A DNA stretch of 9,896 nucleotides from JBARRS01 sp049644345 (GCA_049644345.1 JBARRS010000069.1:1-9896); one strand, 5' to 3'; counted from the stretch's first letter, positions 1-6,121 are shown. Program-made: numbers and translations. Notes: generated by a model not told the origin, from the letters alone.

Positions 1-440
1 AGGAGCACGTCCACGAACTCTTCGGCGGCGCGGGATTCACCTGCGAAGTGGTAATCATCGAACACGAGCCACGTGCCCTCGGGCCAAGCCGCAAGATCCT
101 CCGCGAGAAGCTCTGCGAGGACGTTGACCTCGCTTTCGGGATTGTTCGTCGCGCGCAACCGCTCGCGCACGCGATCGCATGCACCCGGAAGGACGGCCGA
201 CGCCGCCTCTCCCAGACCGATCGCCAGGGCGGCAACGTCGGCGGACGCCAGGCTCCCGCGGTACCAGCTGTGCGGCTTGTCCCGAAGCCACTGTTGGGCG
301 AGCGTCGTCTTTCCATAGCCCGCCGGCGCAACGAGCATTCGGATGCGAGCGGTTGCGCGATCGAGCAGGCGTGTCAGCCGAGGCCGCTCGATGATGTGGC
401 GACGCCCGGGCTGGAGCTCGTGCCCGTTCCCCTCGTCCAT
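1..440 (-). CDS. MalT-like LuxR-family ATPase regulator, N-terminal part (cut by window edge)
   Basis: The reading frame starts at the ATG at 440 and runs off the left edge, giving 146 residues. It shows a P-loop (APAGYGKTT, residues 38-46) preceded by a hydrophobic strand (RMLVAP) and, about 80 residues later, a Walker B-like strand WLVFDDYH (124-131). This is the N-terminal NTPase layout of the MalT/large LuxR (STAND) regulators, which bind ATP plus an inducer and carry a C-terminal LuxR helix-turn-helix. That C-terminus would lie outside the window, so the DNA-binding part is assumed, not seen. The ATG is preceded by GAAGGCAGG, a reasonable ribosome binding site; an in-frame GTG lies seven codons upstream. 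It follows a small LuxR-type gene on the same strand, so the two may be co-transcribed or functionally paired. Identification as a P-loop NTPase is firm; the MalT-like assignment is good; the inducer is unknown. Confidence 0.85.
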   Translation of the reverse strand, partial: MDEGNGHELQPGRRHIIERPRLTRLLDRATARIRMLVAPAGYGKTTLAQQWLRDKPHSWYRGSLASADVAALAIGLGEAASAVLPGACDRVRERLRATNNPESEVNVLAELLAEDLAAWPEGTWLVFDDYHFAGESRAAEEFVDVL

Positions 441-495
441 GCCTGCCTTCGCGGGCGCCACAGATACCCGCAGTCGAAGCGTACTGGCCGGTAGA

Positions 496-505
496 CGAAA
501 TTTCG
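496..505. promoter_or_regulatory. Perfect 10-bp palindrome CGAAATTTCG upstream of the MalT-like gene
   Basis: CGAAATTTCG is self-complementary and AT-rich at its centre in an otherwise GC-rich gap. It lies 55 nt before the start of the MalT-like gene, a position suited to an operator or a promoter element. No matching second copy was seen in the window, so a regulatory role is only a suggestion. Confidence 0.3.
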
Positions 506-514
506 AGTGTGCTC

Positions 515-535
515 GGGGACTAGCCGTCAGTCCCC
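515..535 (-). terminator. Hairpin at the 3' end of the small LuxR gene
   Basis: GGGGACT (515-521) and AGTCCCC (529-535) form a perfect 7-bp stem with a 7-nt loop. The stop codon of the small LuxR gene (527-529) lies in the loop and the edge of the right arm. No T-run follows on the minus strand, so this is either a weak terminator or an mRNA 3'-end stabiliser between the two regulatory genes. Confidence 0.4.
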
Positions 536-793
536 CGCGTCGGCTGGAGCGGACGCGAGGCTTCGAGAAAGCGGGTCGTCGCCGGTCGCGGCGCGATAGG
601 CCAGAGGGATTTGACGTCGACGCGAGCAGCCAAGCTTCTGGCGGAGCACGTCGGAATGGGCCTTGACCGTCCGTGGTGAGATCCCGAGCCGCCTGCCGAT
701 CTCCTCGTTGGAGTAGCCGGCGGCGATCAGTTCGACCACTTCTCGCTGCCGTTCGGTGAAGCTATCGAGGGTGCGCTCGAGGGTGCCTGCCAT
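527..793 (-). CDS. Stand-alone LuxR/GerE-type helix-turn-helix protein, 88 aa
   Basis: The whole protein is essentially one LuxR C-terminal DNA-binding domain. Residues 11-55 read FTERQREVVELIAAGYSNEE and then IGRRLGISPRTVKAHSDVLR, the typical four-helix GerE signature with the recognition helix at about 39-52. The tail RRRQIPLAYRAATGDDPL resembles the extreme C-terminus of large MalT-like regulators. It has no receiver, PAS or ATPase domain of its own. I chose the ATG at 793: a -10-like TAGCGT ends 7 nt before it, fitting a leaderless start, and the domain begins soon after. An in-frame ATG at 901 would give 124 residues but would overlap the deaminase gene by 47 bp with a poorly structured, basic extension. 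It sits between the deaminase and the MalT-like ATPase, all on one strand. Target genes are unknown; it may have arisen from the C-terminus of a MalT-like protein. Confidence 0.82.
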   Translation of the reverse strand: MAGTLERTLDSFTERQREVVELIAAGYSNEEIGRRLGISPRTVKAHSDVLRQKLGCSRRRQIPLAYRAATGDDPLSRSLASAPADAGD

Positions 794-800
794 GGCGCCG

Positions 801-806
801 ACGCTA
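801..806 (-). promoter_or_regulatory. -10-like hexamer TAGCGT before the small LuxR start
   Basis: Read on the minus strand, TAGCGT matches the TANNNT pattern of actinobacterial -10 elements. It is separated by 7 nt from the ATG at 793, which would place transcription start at or next to the start codon (leaderless). No convincing -35 is visible. No Shine-Dalgarno sits at a useful distance from this ATG, which agrees with a leaderless reading. Confidence 0.3.
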
Positions 807-839
807 ACAGCGCCGTCCTCGCCTGAACATTGTCCTAAA

Positions 840-861
840 GGCGTATTTCGCTTCTTACGCC
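840..861 (-). terminator. Possible intrinsic terminator of the deaminase gene
   Basis: On the minus strand, GGCGTA and TACGCC form a 6-bp stem around a 10-nt loop, immediately followed by TTTAGG. The structure spans the deaminase stop codon (855-857). The stem is short and the T-tract has only three residues, so termination is likely partial at best. It separates the deaminase from the LuxR gene behind it. Confidence 0.35.
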
Positions 862-1871
862 GCAGGGAGTACGCGCTCGCCACCGACGAACGACGCGGCA
901 TGGCCGCGCGTATTCGCCTCGCGCAACTCGTCGTCGGCGAGCGCGCCGACCCGCCGGAGCAGCTCGAACTCGTCGCGTAGGTGCGTCCGCATCATCTCCG
1001 GGCCGTCGGTGGCGATCGTGAACGCTACGTCGTGCTCGACGAACGCGCGGAAGGTGTCGCGGACGGCCTCCTCTGAGGGCAGCGCCCTCGTTAACAGGTT
1101 CGAGGTCGGGCAGATCTCGAGCACGATCTCCGCCTCGCGGAGCACTGCCATCAGGCCCTCGTCGCGTGCGGCGAGGATGCCGTGGCCGATCCGGTCGGGC
1201 TGCAGGGTCTCGACAACCTCACGGATCTCATCGACACCGTGCTCCTCGCCCTCCTCGCCGACGTGGATCGTGACGCCGAGGCCGGTCGCGCGCGCCTCTT
1301 CGACAAGCGGCGCGATCTCGGCGTAGCGATAACGCTCGCCCTTCGGTCGCGGGCCGGCCATGTCGATCCCGACGATCCCGCGCGGCGCCCAGCGGATCGC
1401 CTTCTCGACGACGATCGCGTTCAGCTCGTAGCTGAAGGTGCGATCCATCATCAGGATCAACCCGGCCCGCACCTGCGGGTACTCGAGGCTTGCACGGTCC
1501 AGGCCCCGGATCGCGGCGAGGATGATGTGGTCGAGGTCCTGCTCGCCGCCGCGGTTCCGCTTCATCGGGTTGAAGCGGAGCTCGAGCGTCGTGATCCCCT
1601 GCGAGCGGTGGGCGCCGCCGATCGCGGCGTGGACCGAGCGCTCGACCGCGAGCGGGCTCGATTGGATCAGCTCAGTCCAGTGGTAGATCTCGTCGAGCGC
1701 GTCGAGGCTGTCGACCCGGCGCGGGTCGGCGATCGTCACCAGCCGGTCGAACTCCCAGTAGTCCTTGACCGGAAGCGCGATCCCCTGCTCGTGGGCGAGG
1801 CTCCAGAGGATCTCCGAGGCGACCGAGGCGCCGAGGTGCGTGTGGAGCTCGGCGAGGCCTTCCTCGAACAT
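855..1871 (-). CDS. Adenosine-deaminase-family metal-dependent hydrolase (variant active site)
   Basis: This 338-residue protein has the length and motif order of the adenosine/AMP deaminase family, which replaces the 6-amino group of a purine by oxygen using a zinc-bound water. Visible are HTH near the N-terminus (H10, H12), TIHVGEEGE (H203, E206; family consensus HAGE), DRIGHG (H230), CPTSN (254-258) and TDGP (D289). The zinc ligands, the catalytic Glu and the second catalytic His are therefore all present. Two substrate-contact sites deviate. The usual TDDP is TDGP, so the Asp that binds purine N7 in classical ADA is Gly290. The usual HxHLD/EG is HTHLGAS, with no acidic residue. The real substrate may therefore be a modified or different aminopurine. 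The start is the ATG at 1871, with a TACACT -10-like box 6 nt upstream and no proper Shine-Dalgarno. Family assignment is firm; calling it simply adenosine deaminase (add) would go too far. Confidence 0.9.
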   Translation of the reverse strand: MFEEGLAELHTHLGASVASEILWSLAHEQGIALPVKDYWEFDRLVTIADPRRVDSLDALDEIYHWTELIQSSPLAVERSVHAAIGGAHRSQGITTLELRFNPMKRNRGGEQDLDHIILAAIRGLDRASLEYPQVRAGLILMMDRTFSYELNAIVVEKAIRWAPRGIVGIDMAGPRPKGERYRYAEIAPLVEEARATGLGVTIHVGEEGEEHGVDEIREVVETLQPDRIGHGILAARDEGLMAVLREAEIVLEICPTSNLLTRALPSEEAVRDTFRAFVEHDVAFTIATDGPEMMRTHLRDEFELLRRVGALADDELREANTRGHAASFVGGERVLPAA

Positions 1872-1877
1872 CTTCCG

Positions 1878-1883
1878 AGTGTA
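1878..1883 (-). promoter_or_regulatory. -10-like TACACT for a leaderless deaminase transcript
   Basis: On the minus strand TACACT keeps the three most conserved positions of TATAAT. It is followed by exactly 6 nt (CGGAAG) and then the ATG at 1871, so a start 7 nt downstream would fall on the A of the ATG. A weak -35 candidate, TCGAAC, lies 18 nt further upstream, inside the 16-bp shared motif at 1899-1914. The arrangement suggests a leaderless mRNA. Confidence 0.4.
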
Positions 1884-1898
1884 TTCGGCCGCGCATCA

Positions 1899-1914
1899 CT
1901 CGTTCGAGGGATGC
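1899..1914. repeat. 16-bp motif CTCGTTCGAGGGATGC, copy 1 (upstream of the deaminase)
   Basis: This exact 16-mer recurs at 2908-2923, upstream of the L,D-transpeptidase gene, in the same orientation relative to both genes. Here 27 nt separate it from the start codon, against 37 nt for the other copy. GCGCAT lies on the gene-proximal side of both copies. It may be a shared operator or promoter element; nothing else in the window explains it. Confidence 0.45.
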
Positions 1915-1933
1915 CCAAGGGCCGGACGCGGGC

Positions 1934-1946
1934 CAAACTCAGTTTG
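1934..1946. promoter_or_regulatory. 13-bp inverted repeat CAAACT-C-AGTTTG
   Basis: Two perfect 6-bp half-sites surround one central base, about 62 nt upstream of the deaminase start, in a gene-free stretch (1872-2159). The size and symmetry suit a dimeric repressor or activator, but no second copy was found here. In the rest of that gap I see no convincing gene, only a Pro/Ser-rich 38-codon minus-strand frame that I do not believe. Confidence 0.3.
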
Positions 1947-2159
1947 TGGGGATGGAGGGGTCGTTCTCTCCGGAACTCGTGCTCGCCTGAGGAGGCGGCA
2001 GCGGCTCGCGCGGGGATTCCGGACCTCCCTTTCGTCGCGCCGCCCCCTGCACCATGGCGGGCGCGCCGGAATTGCGGCGCCGGCGCGTTCGCCGCCGTCT
2101 ACGCAGCGTCGGTGCTGTTGACGGCGACGCCGCTGCTCCTGATGGGGTGGGCGCGGCCG

Positions 2160-2870
2160 CTACGCGTGAATCACGACCTGCGTCCCCAGCGGCACGATCC
2201 GCATCAGGTAGCGCAGGTCGTGGGCGGACGCATGCAAGCAGCCCGCTGAGCTTGCCGAGCCTTCGTCACGGCTCAGGGAGCCGTGGATGGCGAGTCGGTC
2301 GCCGCCCCGCCAGCCGCGCGGCAGGTTCGTCTGGTGGCCCGAGAGGGCGAGGATGCAGCAGCCGAAGTAGCTGCCGAACTCCGCGCCGGGCAGCTTGTCG
2401 GTGACGGAGAAGCGGCCGAGCGGCGTCGGCGAGCCTGGCCGGCCGACGGCGACGCGGATCCGGCGGACGATGCCGCGGCCACGCACCCAGACGCGCAGGA
2501 GCCTGCGCGAGCGGTTGACCTCGAGCGCCATCGGGACACGGTCGAAGCTGAGCGCGCCCGCGTTGGCGTCGACCCACGCGACGCGGCCGTTTCGCAGCGA
2601 TGTCGAGACGACTCCGAGCCAGCGGTTACCGCGCCTGCGCACGACCGGCAGCGCCTGCGCCGAGCCGAACTCGGTGCGGGCGTGGACCCAGCCGAGGATC
2701 TTGCCGAACGGCCTGCGGCGCAGCGCGATCGCGTCGCCGGCCTTGACCCGCGCGACCAGGTAGCCGCCGCCTCCACCGTCGGGGACGGGGCGCTTGGTGG
2801 CCGTGCGCGCGACATTGCCGCCCGCGAGCGCGAGCAGGACGAGCGCGGTGGGCAGCAGGCGGCGTGCCAT
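2160..2870 (-). CDS. Secreted L,D-transpeptidase (YkuD domain)
   Basis: This 236-residue protein starts with a signal peptide (MARRLLPTALVLLALAGG, basic start then a hydrophobic core). It follows with a Gly-rich linker (about 31-36), an SH3-like beta-rich region (about 37-110) and a C-terminal YkuD catalytic domain (about 113-236). Catalytic-domain landmarks are VAVGRPGSPTPLGRF (140-154), the His of IHGS (H196) and the nucleophile Cys in SAGCLH (C211). Such enzymes form 3-3 cross-links in peptidoglycan or attach proteins to it, acting outside the membrane. The usual SHGC(I/V)R signature reads SAGCLH, so the His two before the Cys is Ala and the following Arg is His; the catalytic His and Cys themselves are kept. 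The ATG at 2870 has no clear Shine-Dalgarno, and a small GCCGA/TCGGC hairpin (2871-2885) lies directly before it. It is divergent from the glycolipid operon, consistent with envelope work. Confidence 0.88.
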   Translation of the reverse strand: MARRLLPTALVLLALAGGNVARTATKRPVPDGGGGGYLVARVKAGDAIALRRRPFGKILGWVHARTEFGSAQALPVVRRRGNRWLGVVSTSLRNGRVAWVDANAGALSFDRVPMALEVNRSRRLLRVWVRGRGIVRRIRVAVGRPGSPTPLGRFSVTDKLPGAEFGSYFGCCILALSGHQTNLPRGWRGGDRLAIHGSLSRDEGSASSAGCLHASAHDLRYLMRIVPLGTQVVIHA

Positions 2871-2907
2871 GCCGACGAGATCGGCAGGCTGCGCATTTCG
2901 TCAGTGC

Positions 2908-2923
2908 CTCGTTCGAGGGATGC
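2908..2923. repeat. 16-bp motif CTCGTTCGAGGGATGC, copy 2 (upstream of the L,D-transpeptidase)
   Basis: Identical to 1899-1914. It lies in the 143-bp divergent gap between the L,D-transpeptidase (37 nt from its start) and the PimA-like gene (90 nt before its start), so it could act on either. The spacing to the minus-strand gene differs from copy 1 by 10 nt, about one helical turn. Confidence 0.45.
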
Positions 2924-3001
2924 GCCGCTAGAGGGCTTGGCGATCGGCTGCTCGAACGGGCTCTCGGTCAGCGCGCTCGGGCACTCGCCGTCCATCCGGC
3001 A

Positions 3002-3007
3002 TAGTCT
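3002..3007 (+). promoter_or_regulatory. -10-like TAGTCT for a leaderless PimA-like operon transcript
   Basis: TAGTCT fits TANNNT and is followed by 6 nt (CGCGGA) and then the ATG at 3014, the same geometry as at the deaminase gene. No good Shine-Dalgarno precedes this ATG and no clear -35 is visible. This suggests that the first gene of the operon is translated from a leaderless mRNA. Confidence 0.35.
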
Positions 3008-3013
3008 CGCGGA

Positions 3014-4162
3014 ATGAAAGTCGGCATCGTCGTCCCCTACTCGTGGTCGTACTGGGGGGGAGTCCCGGAGCACGCGCATCACCAGGCGCTGGCGCTCCGG
3101 AGGCTCGGCGTCGAGACCAAAACGCTGATCGGCCACGACCCGCCTGGCGGCCTGACGCGGCTGATCCACCCGCGCCGCGGGCGGCACGAGCGCCCGCCGG
3201 CCGACGTAATTCCCGTCGGGCGCTCGGTGATCGTGCCCGCGAACGGCGCGCTGCCGAACATCGTCCTCAGCCCGAGCTCGGTCGTGCGGATCCGGCAGGC
3301 GCTGGCACGCGAGCGCTTCGACGTCGTCCACGTACACGAGCCGATGACGCCCGCGATCGGAGTCGCGACGCTTGCGCAGGCGCGCTGCCCGATCGTCGCC
3401 ACCTTCCACGCTTCGGGCGACCTGCGCTGGCTCGACTACGCCAAGCCGGTCTGGGGGTTCCTGGCCGATCGGATCGACCATCGGATCGTCGTCTCGGAGA
3501 AAGGACGCGAGACGAACGAGCGTCACCTGCCCGGCGAGTACGAGGTGATCCCGAACGGCGTCGAGCTCCCGCCACATGCGGATCCCGGCGGACGCCAACA
3601 CAGCGTGGCGTTCATCGGCCGGCACGAGCCGCGGAAGGGTCTCCACGTGCTGATGCGGGCGTGGCCCGAAGTGCATGCGCGGACCGGCGCACACCTGCGA
3701 GTGATGGGCGCCGACCCGCTCTCGGTCCGTCTCCGCCTCGCTCGGGAGCGGCTCTCGGAGGACGGCATCGACCTGCTCGGCGTCGTCACGGAGGAGGAGC
3801 GGACGCGTGAGCTGCTGGCGGCAAAGGTCCTCGCCGCAACGTCGCTGCATGGTGAGAGCTTCGGGATGGTGCTCACGTGCGCGTACGCGTGCGCGACGCC
3901 CGTTGTCGCCTCGGACATTCCGGGGTACCGCGAGGTGATGACGCCCGAGGCGGGGATTGTCTTCCCACCCGGAGACGAGCAGGCGCTTGCCGATGCGCTC
4001 GTGACTTTGCTCGACGACGAGCCGCGGCGCCGCCGGCTCGGTGAGGGGGGGCGACGCGTCGCCGAGGAGCGCTACTCCTGGGACGACATCGCCCGGAGGC
4101 TGGTCGAGATCTACGAGCGCGTCTTGGGCAGGCCGCAGGCCGCGCTCGCCGCGGCGGGATGA
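3014..4162 (+). CDS. pimA: PimA-like GT4 glycosyltransferase (phosphatidylinositol alpha-mannosyltransferase)
   Basis: This 382-residue GT-B enzyme resembles mycobacterial PimA, which transfers mannose from GDP-mannose to phosphatidylinositol on the cytoplasmic face of the membrane. The N-terminal domain has VPYSWSYWGGVPEH (GG at 15-16), VGRSVIVPANG (R70), VVHVHEP (104-110) and TFHAS (H132). The C-terminal donor domain has GRHEPRKG (R203, K208), HGESFG (E281) and VVASDIPGYREV. These correspond one-to-one with residues that, from memory, bind donor and acceptor in M. smegmatis PimA (G16, R68, H118, R196, K202, E274). The acceptor-side helix near 88-101 is basic but less so than in mycobacteria. 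The segment before HGESFG reads AKVLAATSL rather than the common AD-x-x-x-x-PS. It begins an operon: its TGA overlaps the next ATG (ATGA). GT4 membership is certain; PimA function is likely but could be a related lipid glycosyltransferase. Confidence 0.8.
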   Translation: MKVGIVVPYSWSYWGGVPEHAHHQALALRRLGVETKTLIGHDPPGGLTRLIHPRRGRHERPPADVIPVGRSVIVPANGALPNIVLSPSSVVRIRQALARERFDVVHVHEPMTPAIGVATLAQARCPIVATFHASGDLRWLDYAKPVWGFLADRIDHRIVVSEKGRETNERHLPGEYEVIPNGVELPPHADPGGRQHSVAFIGRHEPRKGLHVLMRAWPEVHARTGAHLRVMGADPLSVRLRLARERLSEDGIDLLGVVTEEERTRELLAAKVLAATSLHGESFGMVLTCAYACATPVVASDIPGYREVMTPEAGIVFPPGDEQALADALVTLLDDEPRRRRLGEGGRRVAEERYSWDDIARRLVEIYERVLGRPQAALAAAG

Positions 4163-5232
4163 GGCTCCGGATCGGGATCCCGACGCGGCCCGTGGTGCGG
4201 ACTGCCGTGCTGATCCCGATCGTGGTCGGCGTCGGTCTTCTCGTCTGGTGGCGGGGCCCGAACTGGGGCTCCGTCGGCGACGCGTTCGCTGCGGTGCGCT
4301 GGGAGTGGGTGGTCGTGGCGATCGCGCTGAACCTCGTCTCGGTGCTCGTGCGGGCCAACGCCTGGCGGATCGTGATCAAGCAGGCGATGCCGCCGCCGCA
4401 TCCGCGCTACCCGCTCGTGTTCTCGGCCTTCTCGGTGGGCCTGTTTGCGAACGCCGTGCTGCCGGGACGGGTCGGGGAGCTCGCACGGATCGGCGTGCTC
4501 TCACGGAAGATGACCGGCCGCGACGGCGCGTTGGCCTCGCTCGTCGGCACCGTCTTCGCACACCGGCTCTTCGACCTCGTTCCCTCCCTCCTCTTGATCA
4601 TCTACGTGCTCTTCACCGCGAAGATCCCCGACTGGGCTGTGACGAGCCTGACGGTCGTAGTCGGCGTCGGAGTCGCGCTGCTCGTGGTCGGAATCGCGAG
4701 CGCGCGACGGCACAACCAGTCGGTGTTCGACGAGTACGGCCCGGTCCGGCGCGTCGTGGCAATGGTGCGAAACGGGCTCGGCGTCCTCCAGTCGCCGCGC
4801 GGCGCGCTGTTCGCCGCGATCTTCCAGACGACGGGATGGCTCTGCCAGTTGCTCGCGGTCTACACGGCGATGCGCGCGTTCCACATCCACGCGCCGCTGC
4901 CGGCCGCGGGGCTCGTGCTCGTGTTGATGAACGTCGCGACGCTCTTCCCCCTCTGGCCTGGCAACAACATCGGCCTGCTCCAGGCAGCGATCGCGCTGCC
5001 GCTGATCGGCTACGGCGTCGCGAAGGCGAAGGGGATCGCCTTCGGCTTCGGGCTCCAGTTCATCGAGGCCTCGGTCGGCGTCGGTGTAGGCACGATCTTC
5101 CTCGCCCGCGAGGGGTTTTCGTTCGCGCTGCTGCGGAAGATGCCGGAGTCCGGGGAGGCGGCTGTGGCCGACGAGGAAGCCGGCGAGGACGAGCCCGCCG
5201 AGCCGCGTGCGCGCGCTCGCATCTCCGGCTAG
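4159..5232 (+). CDS. Polytopic membrane protein, LPG_synthase_TM/UPF0104 flippase-like family
   Basis: This 357-residue protein has about eight or nine hydrophobic segments (roughly 13-31, 49-66, 85-105, 124-150, 161-181, 216-238, 248-268, 270-290, 297-317) and a charged, acidic cytoplasmic-looking tail (330-357). The motif NAVLPGRVGELARIGVLSRK (98-117) and the late FPLWPGNNIGLLQAA (263-277) are hallmarks of the family that includes the MprF flippase domain and AglD-like proteins. It overlaps the PimA-like gene by 4 bp (ATGA), so translational coupling is likely. By context it may flip or help extend a mannosylated lipid made by the upstream enzyme; this is inference. It lacks the cytoplasmic aminoacyl-transferase domain of full MprF. 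The last 26 bp overlap the glycerate kinase gene. Confidence 0.8.
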   Translation: MRLRIGIPTRPVVRTAVLIPIVVGVGLLVWWRGPNWGSVGDAFAAVRWEWVVVAIALNLVSVLVRANAWRIVIKQAMPPPHPRYPLVFSAFSVGLFANAVLPGRVGELARIGVLSRKMTGRDGALASLVGTVFAHRLFDLVPSLLLIIYVLFTAKIPDWAVTSLTVVVGVGVALLVVGIASARRHNQSVFDEYGPVRRVVAMVRNGLGVLQSPRGALFAAIFQTTGWLCQLLAVYTAMRAFHIHAPLPAAGLVLVLMNVATLFPLWPGNNIGLLQAAIALPLIGYGVAKAKGIAFGFGLQFIEASVGVGVGTIFLAREGFSFALLRKMPESGEAAVADEEAGEDEPAEPRARARISG

Positions 5233-6121
5233 CCTCAAAGGCGTACTGAGGGCGGGCGAGGCGGCGGCCGCGCTCGCCGAAGGCTTTCGCGCGGCCGGGG
5301 TCGAGGTCGAGGAGCAGCCTGTTGCGGACGGCGGCGAGGGCACCGCTCGGGTGCTTGGTGCGACCCTGCGCGAGGTCGTCGAGGTGCCGGATGCGTTCGG
5401 CCGTCCGCACGAGGCAGCGATCTGGCGCCTGCCCGACGGTACGGCGGCGGTCGAGTCCGCCGGTGCGGTGCCGCTCGATCCGCGCCGGCTGGAACCGCTC
5501 GAGGCCTCGAGCAGGGGGCTCGGCGAGCTGATCGCGCACGTCGAAGCCTCGGAACTGCTCGTGTGCCTCGGCGGGACCGCGAACGTCGACGGAGGAGCGG
5601 GAATGCGAGCCGTGCTCGGCGAGCTGCCGGCGCCGACAACGGTGCTCTGCGACGCACAGGTGCCGCTGCTGGACGCGGCCCGCCTGTTCGGGCCTCAGAA
5701 GGGCGCGTCCCCGGAGCAGATCCAGTTGCTGGAGCAGCGGCTGGCCGCGATGGAGGAGCTGGCGCCGTACGCCGACCTTCCCGGGGCCGGTGCGGCCGGT
5801 GGGCTGGGGGCCGCGCTCGCGTTCCTGGGAGCGCAGCTCGTGCCGGGAGCGGAGTACGTGCTCGAGCGGCTGCGCTTGCGCGAGCGGGCCCGCGAGGTCG
5901 ACCTCGTCGTCACGGGCGAAGGCACGGTCGACCGCACCACTACCGAGGGCAAGGCGCCCGGCGAGGTCGCACGCATCTGCCGGGAGGAGGGGGTCCGCTG
6001 CGTCGTCTTCGGGGGCCGGGTCGTCGAGCCGGTCCCAGATGCGGAGGTCCGCGAGCTCAGCGGCGACCCGGCCCGGGCCCGCGAGGACCTCGTTCTGCTC
6101 GCACGCGAGCTGGCCTCCTAG
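5207..6121 (+). CDS. Glycerate 2-kinase (GlxK family), compact form
   Basis: The product phosphorylates glycerate to 2-phosphoglycerate with ATP, feeding glyoxylate, glycerate or serine carbon into glycolysis. Family landmarks in order are ASPASLKGVLRAGEAAAAL (5-23), PVADGGEGT (38-46), a LGGTANVDGGAGMRAVLG segment (121-138), LFGPQKGAS (160-168), PGAGAAGGLGAALAFLGAQL (192-211) and DLVVTGEGTVDRTTTEGKAPG (232-252). It starts at the GTG at 5207; the sequence then matches the usual N-terminus (xVLVAPDSFKG...) directly, which supports this start even though it lies inside the upstream gene. At 304 residues it is some 60-70 shorter than typical members (about 370-380). The loss is mainly around 139-160, where a loop region is compressed, while the recognisable active-site motifs remain. 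Its place behind glycolipid genes looks like operon convenience rather than shared pathway. Confidence 0.88.
   Translation: MRALASPASLKGVLRAGEAAAALAEGFRAAGVEVEEQPVADGGEGTARVLGATLREVVEVPDAFGRPHEAAIWRLPDGTAAVESAGAVPLDPRRLEPLEASSRGLGELIAHVEASELLVCLGGTANVDGGAGMRAVLGELPAPTTVLCDAQVPLLDAARLFGPQKGASPEQIQLLEQRLAAMEELAPYADLPGAGAAGGLGAALAFLGAQLVPGAEYVLERLRLRERAREVDLVVTGEGTVDRTTTEGKAPGEVARICREEGVRCVVFGGRVVEPVPDAEVRELSGDPARAREDLVLLARELAS

Noticed and set aside
1899..1914. GTTCGAG in the 16-bp motif looks like a tRNA T-loop
   Set aside because: No T-stem, acceptor stem or anticodon arm can be built around either copy, so it is not a tRNA or an obvious tRNA-derived attachment site.
1939..2055. Possible 38-codon minus-strand small gene between the L,D-transpeptidase and deaminase
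   Set aside because: It has an ATG but no ribosome binding site, and its product is Pro/Ser-rich without any pattern. The stop coincides with the inverted repeat at 1934-1946, which is better read as a DNA site.
1182..2249. Long plus-strand open frame (355 codons) opposite the deaminase, ending in a hydrophobic stretch near 2090-2150
   Set aside because: It is antisense to a clearly conserved enzyme over most of its length and its composition (Arg/Asp/Ala-rich) is that of a GC-rich shadow frame. The hydrophobic end in 2090-2150 has no start codon, ribosome site or partner of its own.
2273..3850. 525-codon minus-strand frame spanning the L,D-transpeptidase and the PimA-like gene
   Set aside because: It crosses two well-supported genes in other frames and the divergent promoter gap between them; the translation is low-complexity Arg/Ser/Ala and shows no domain.
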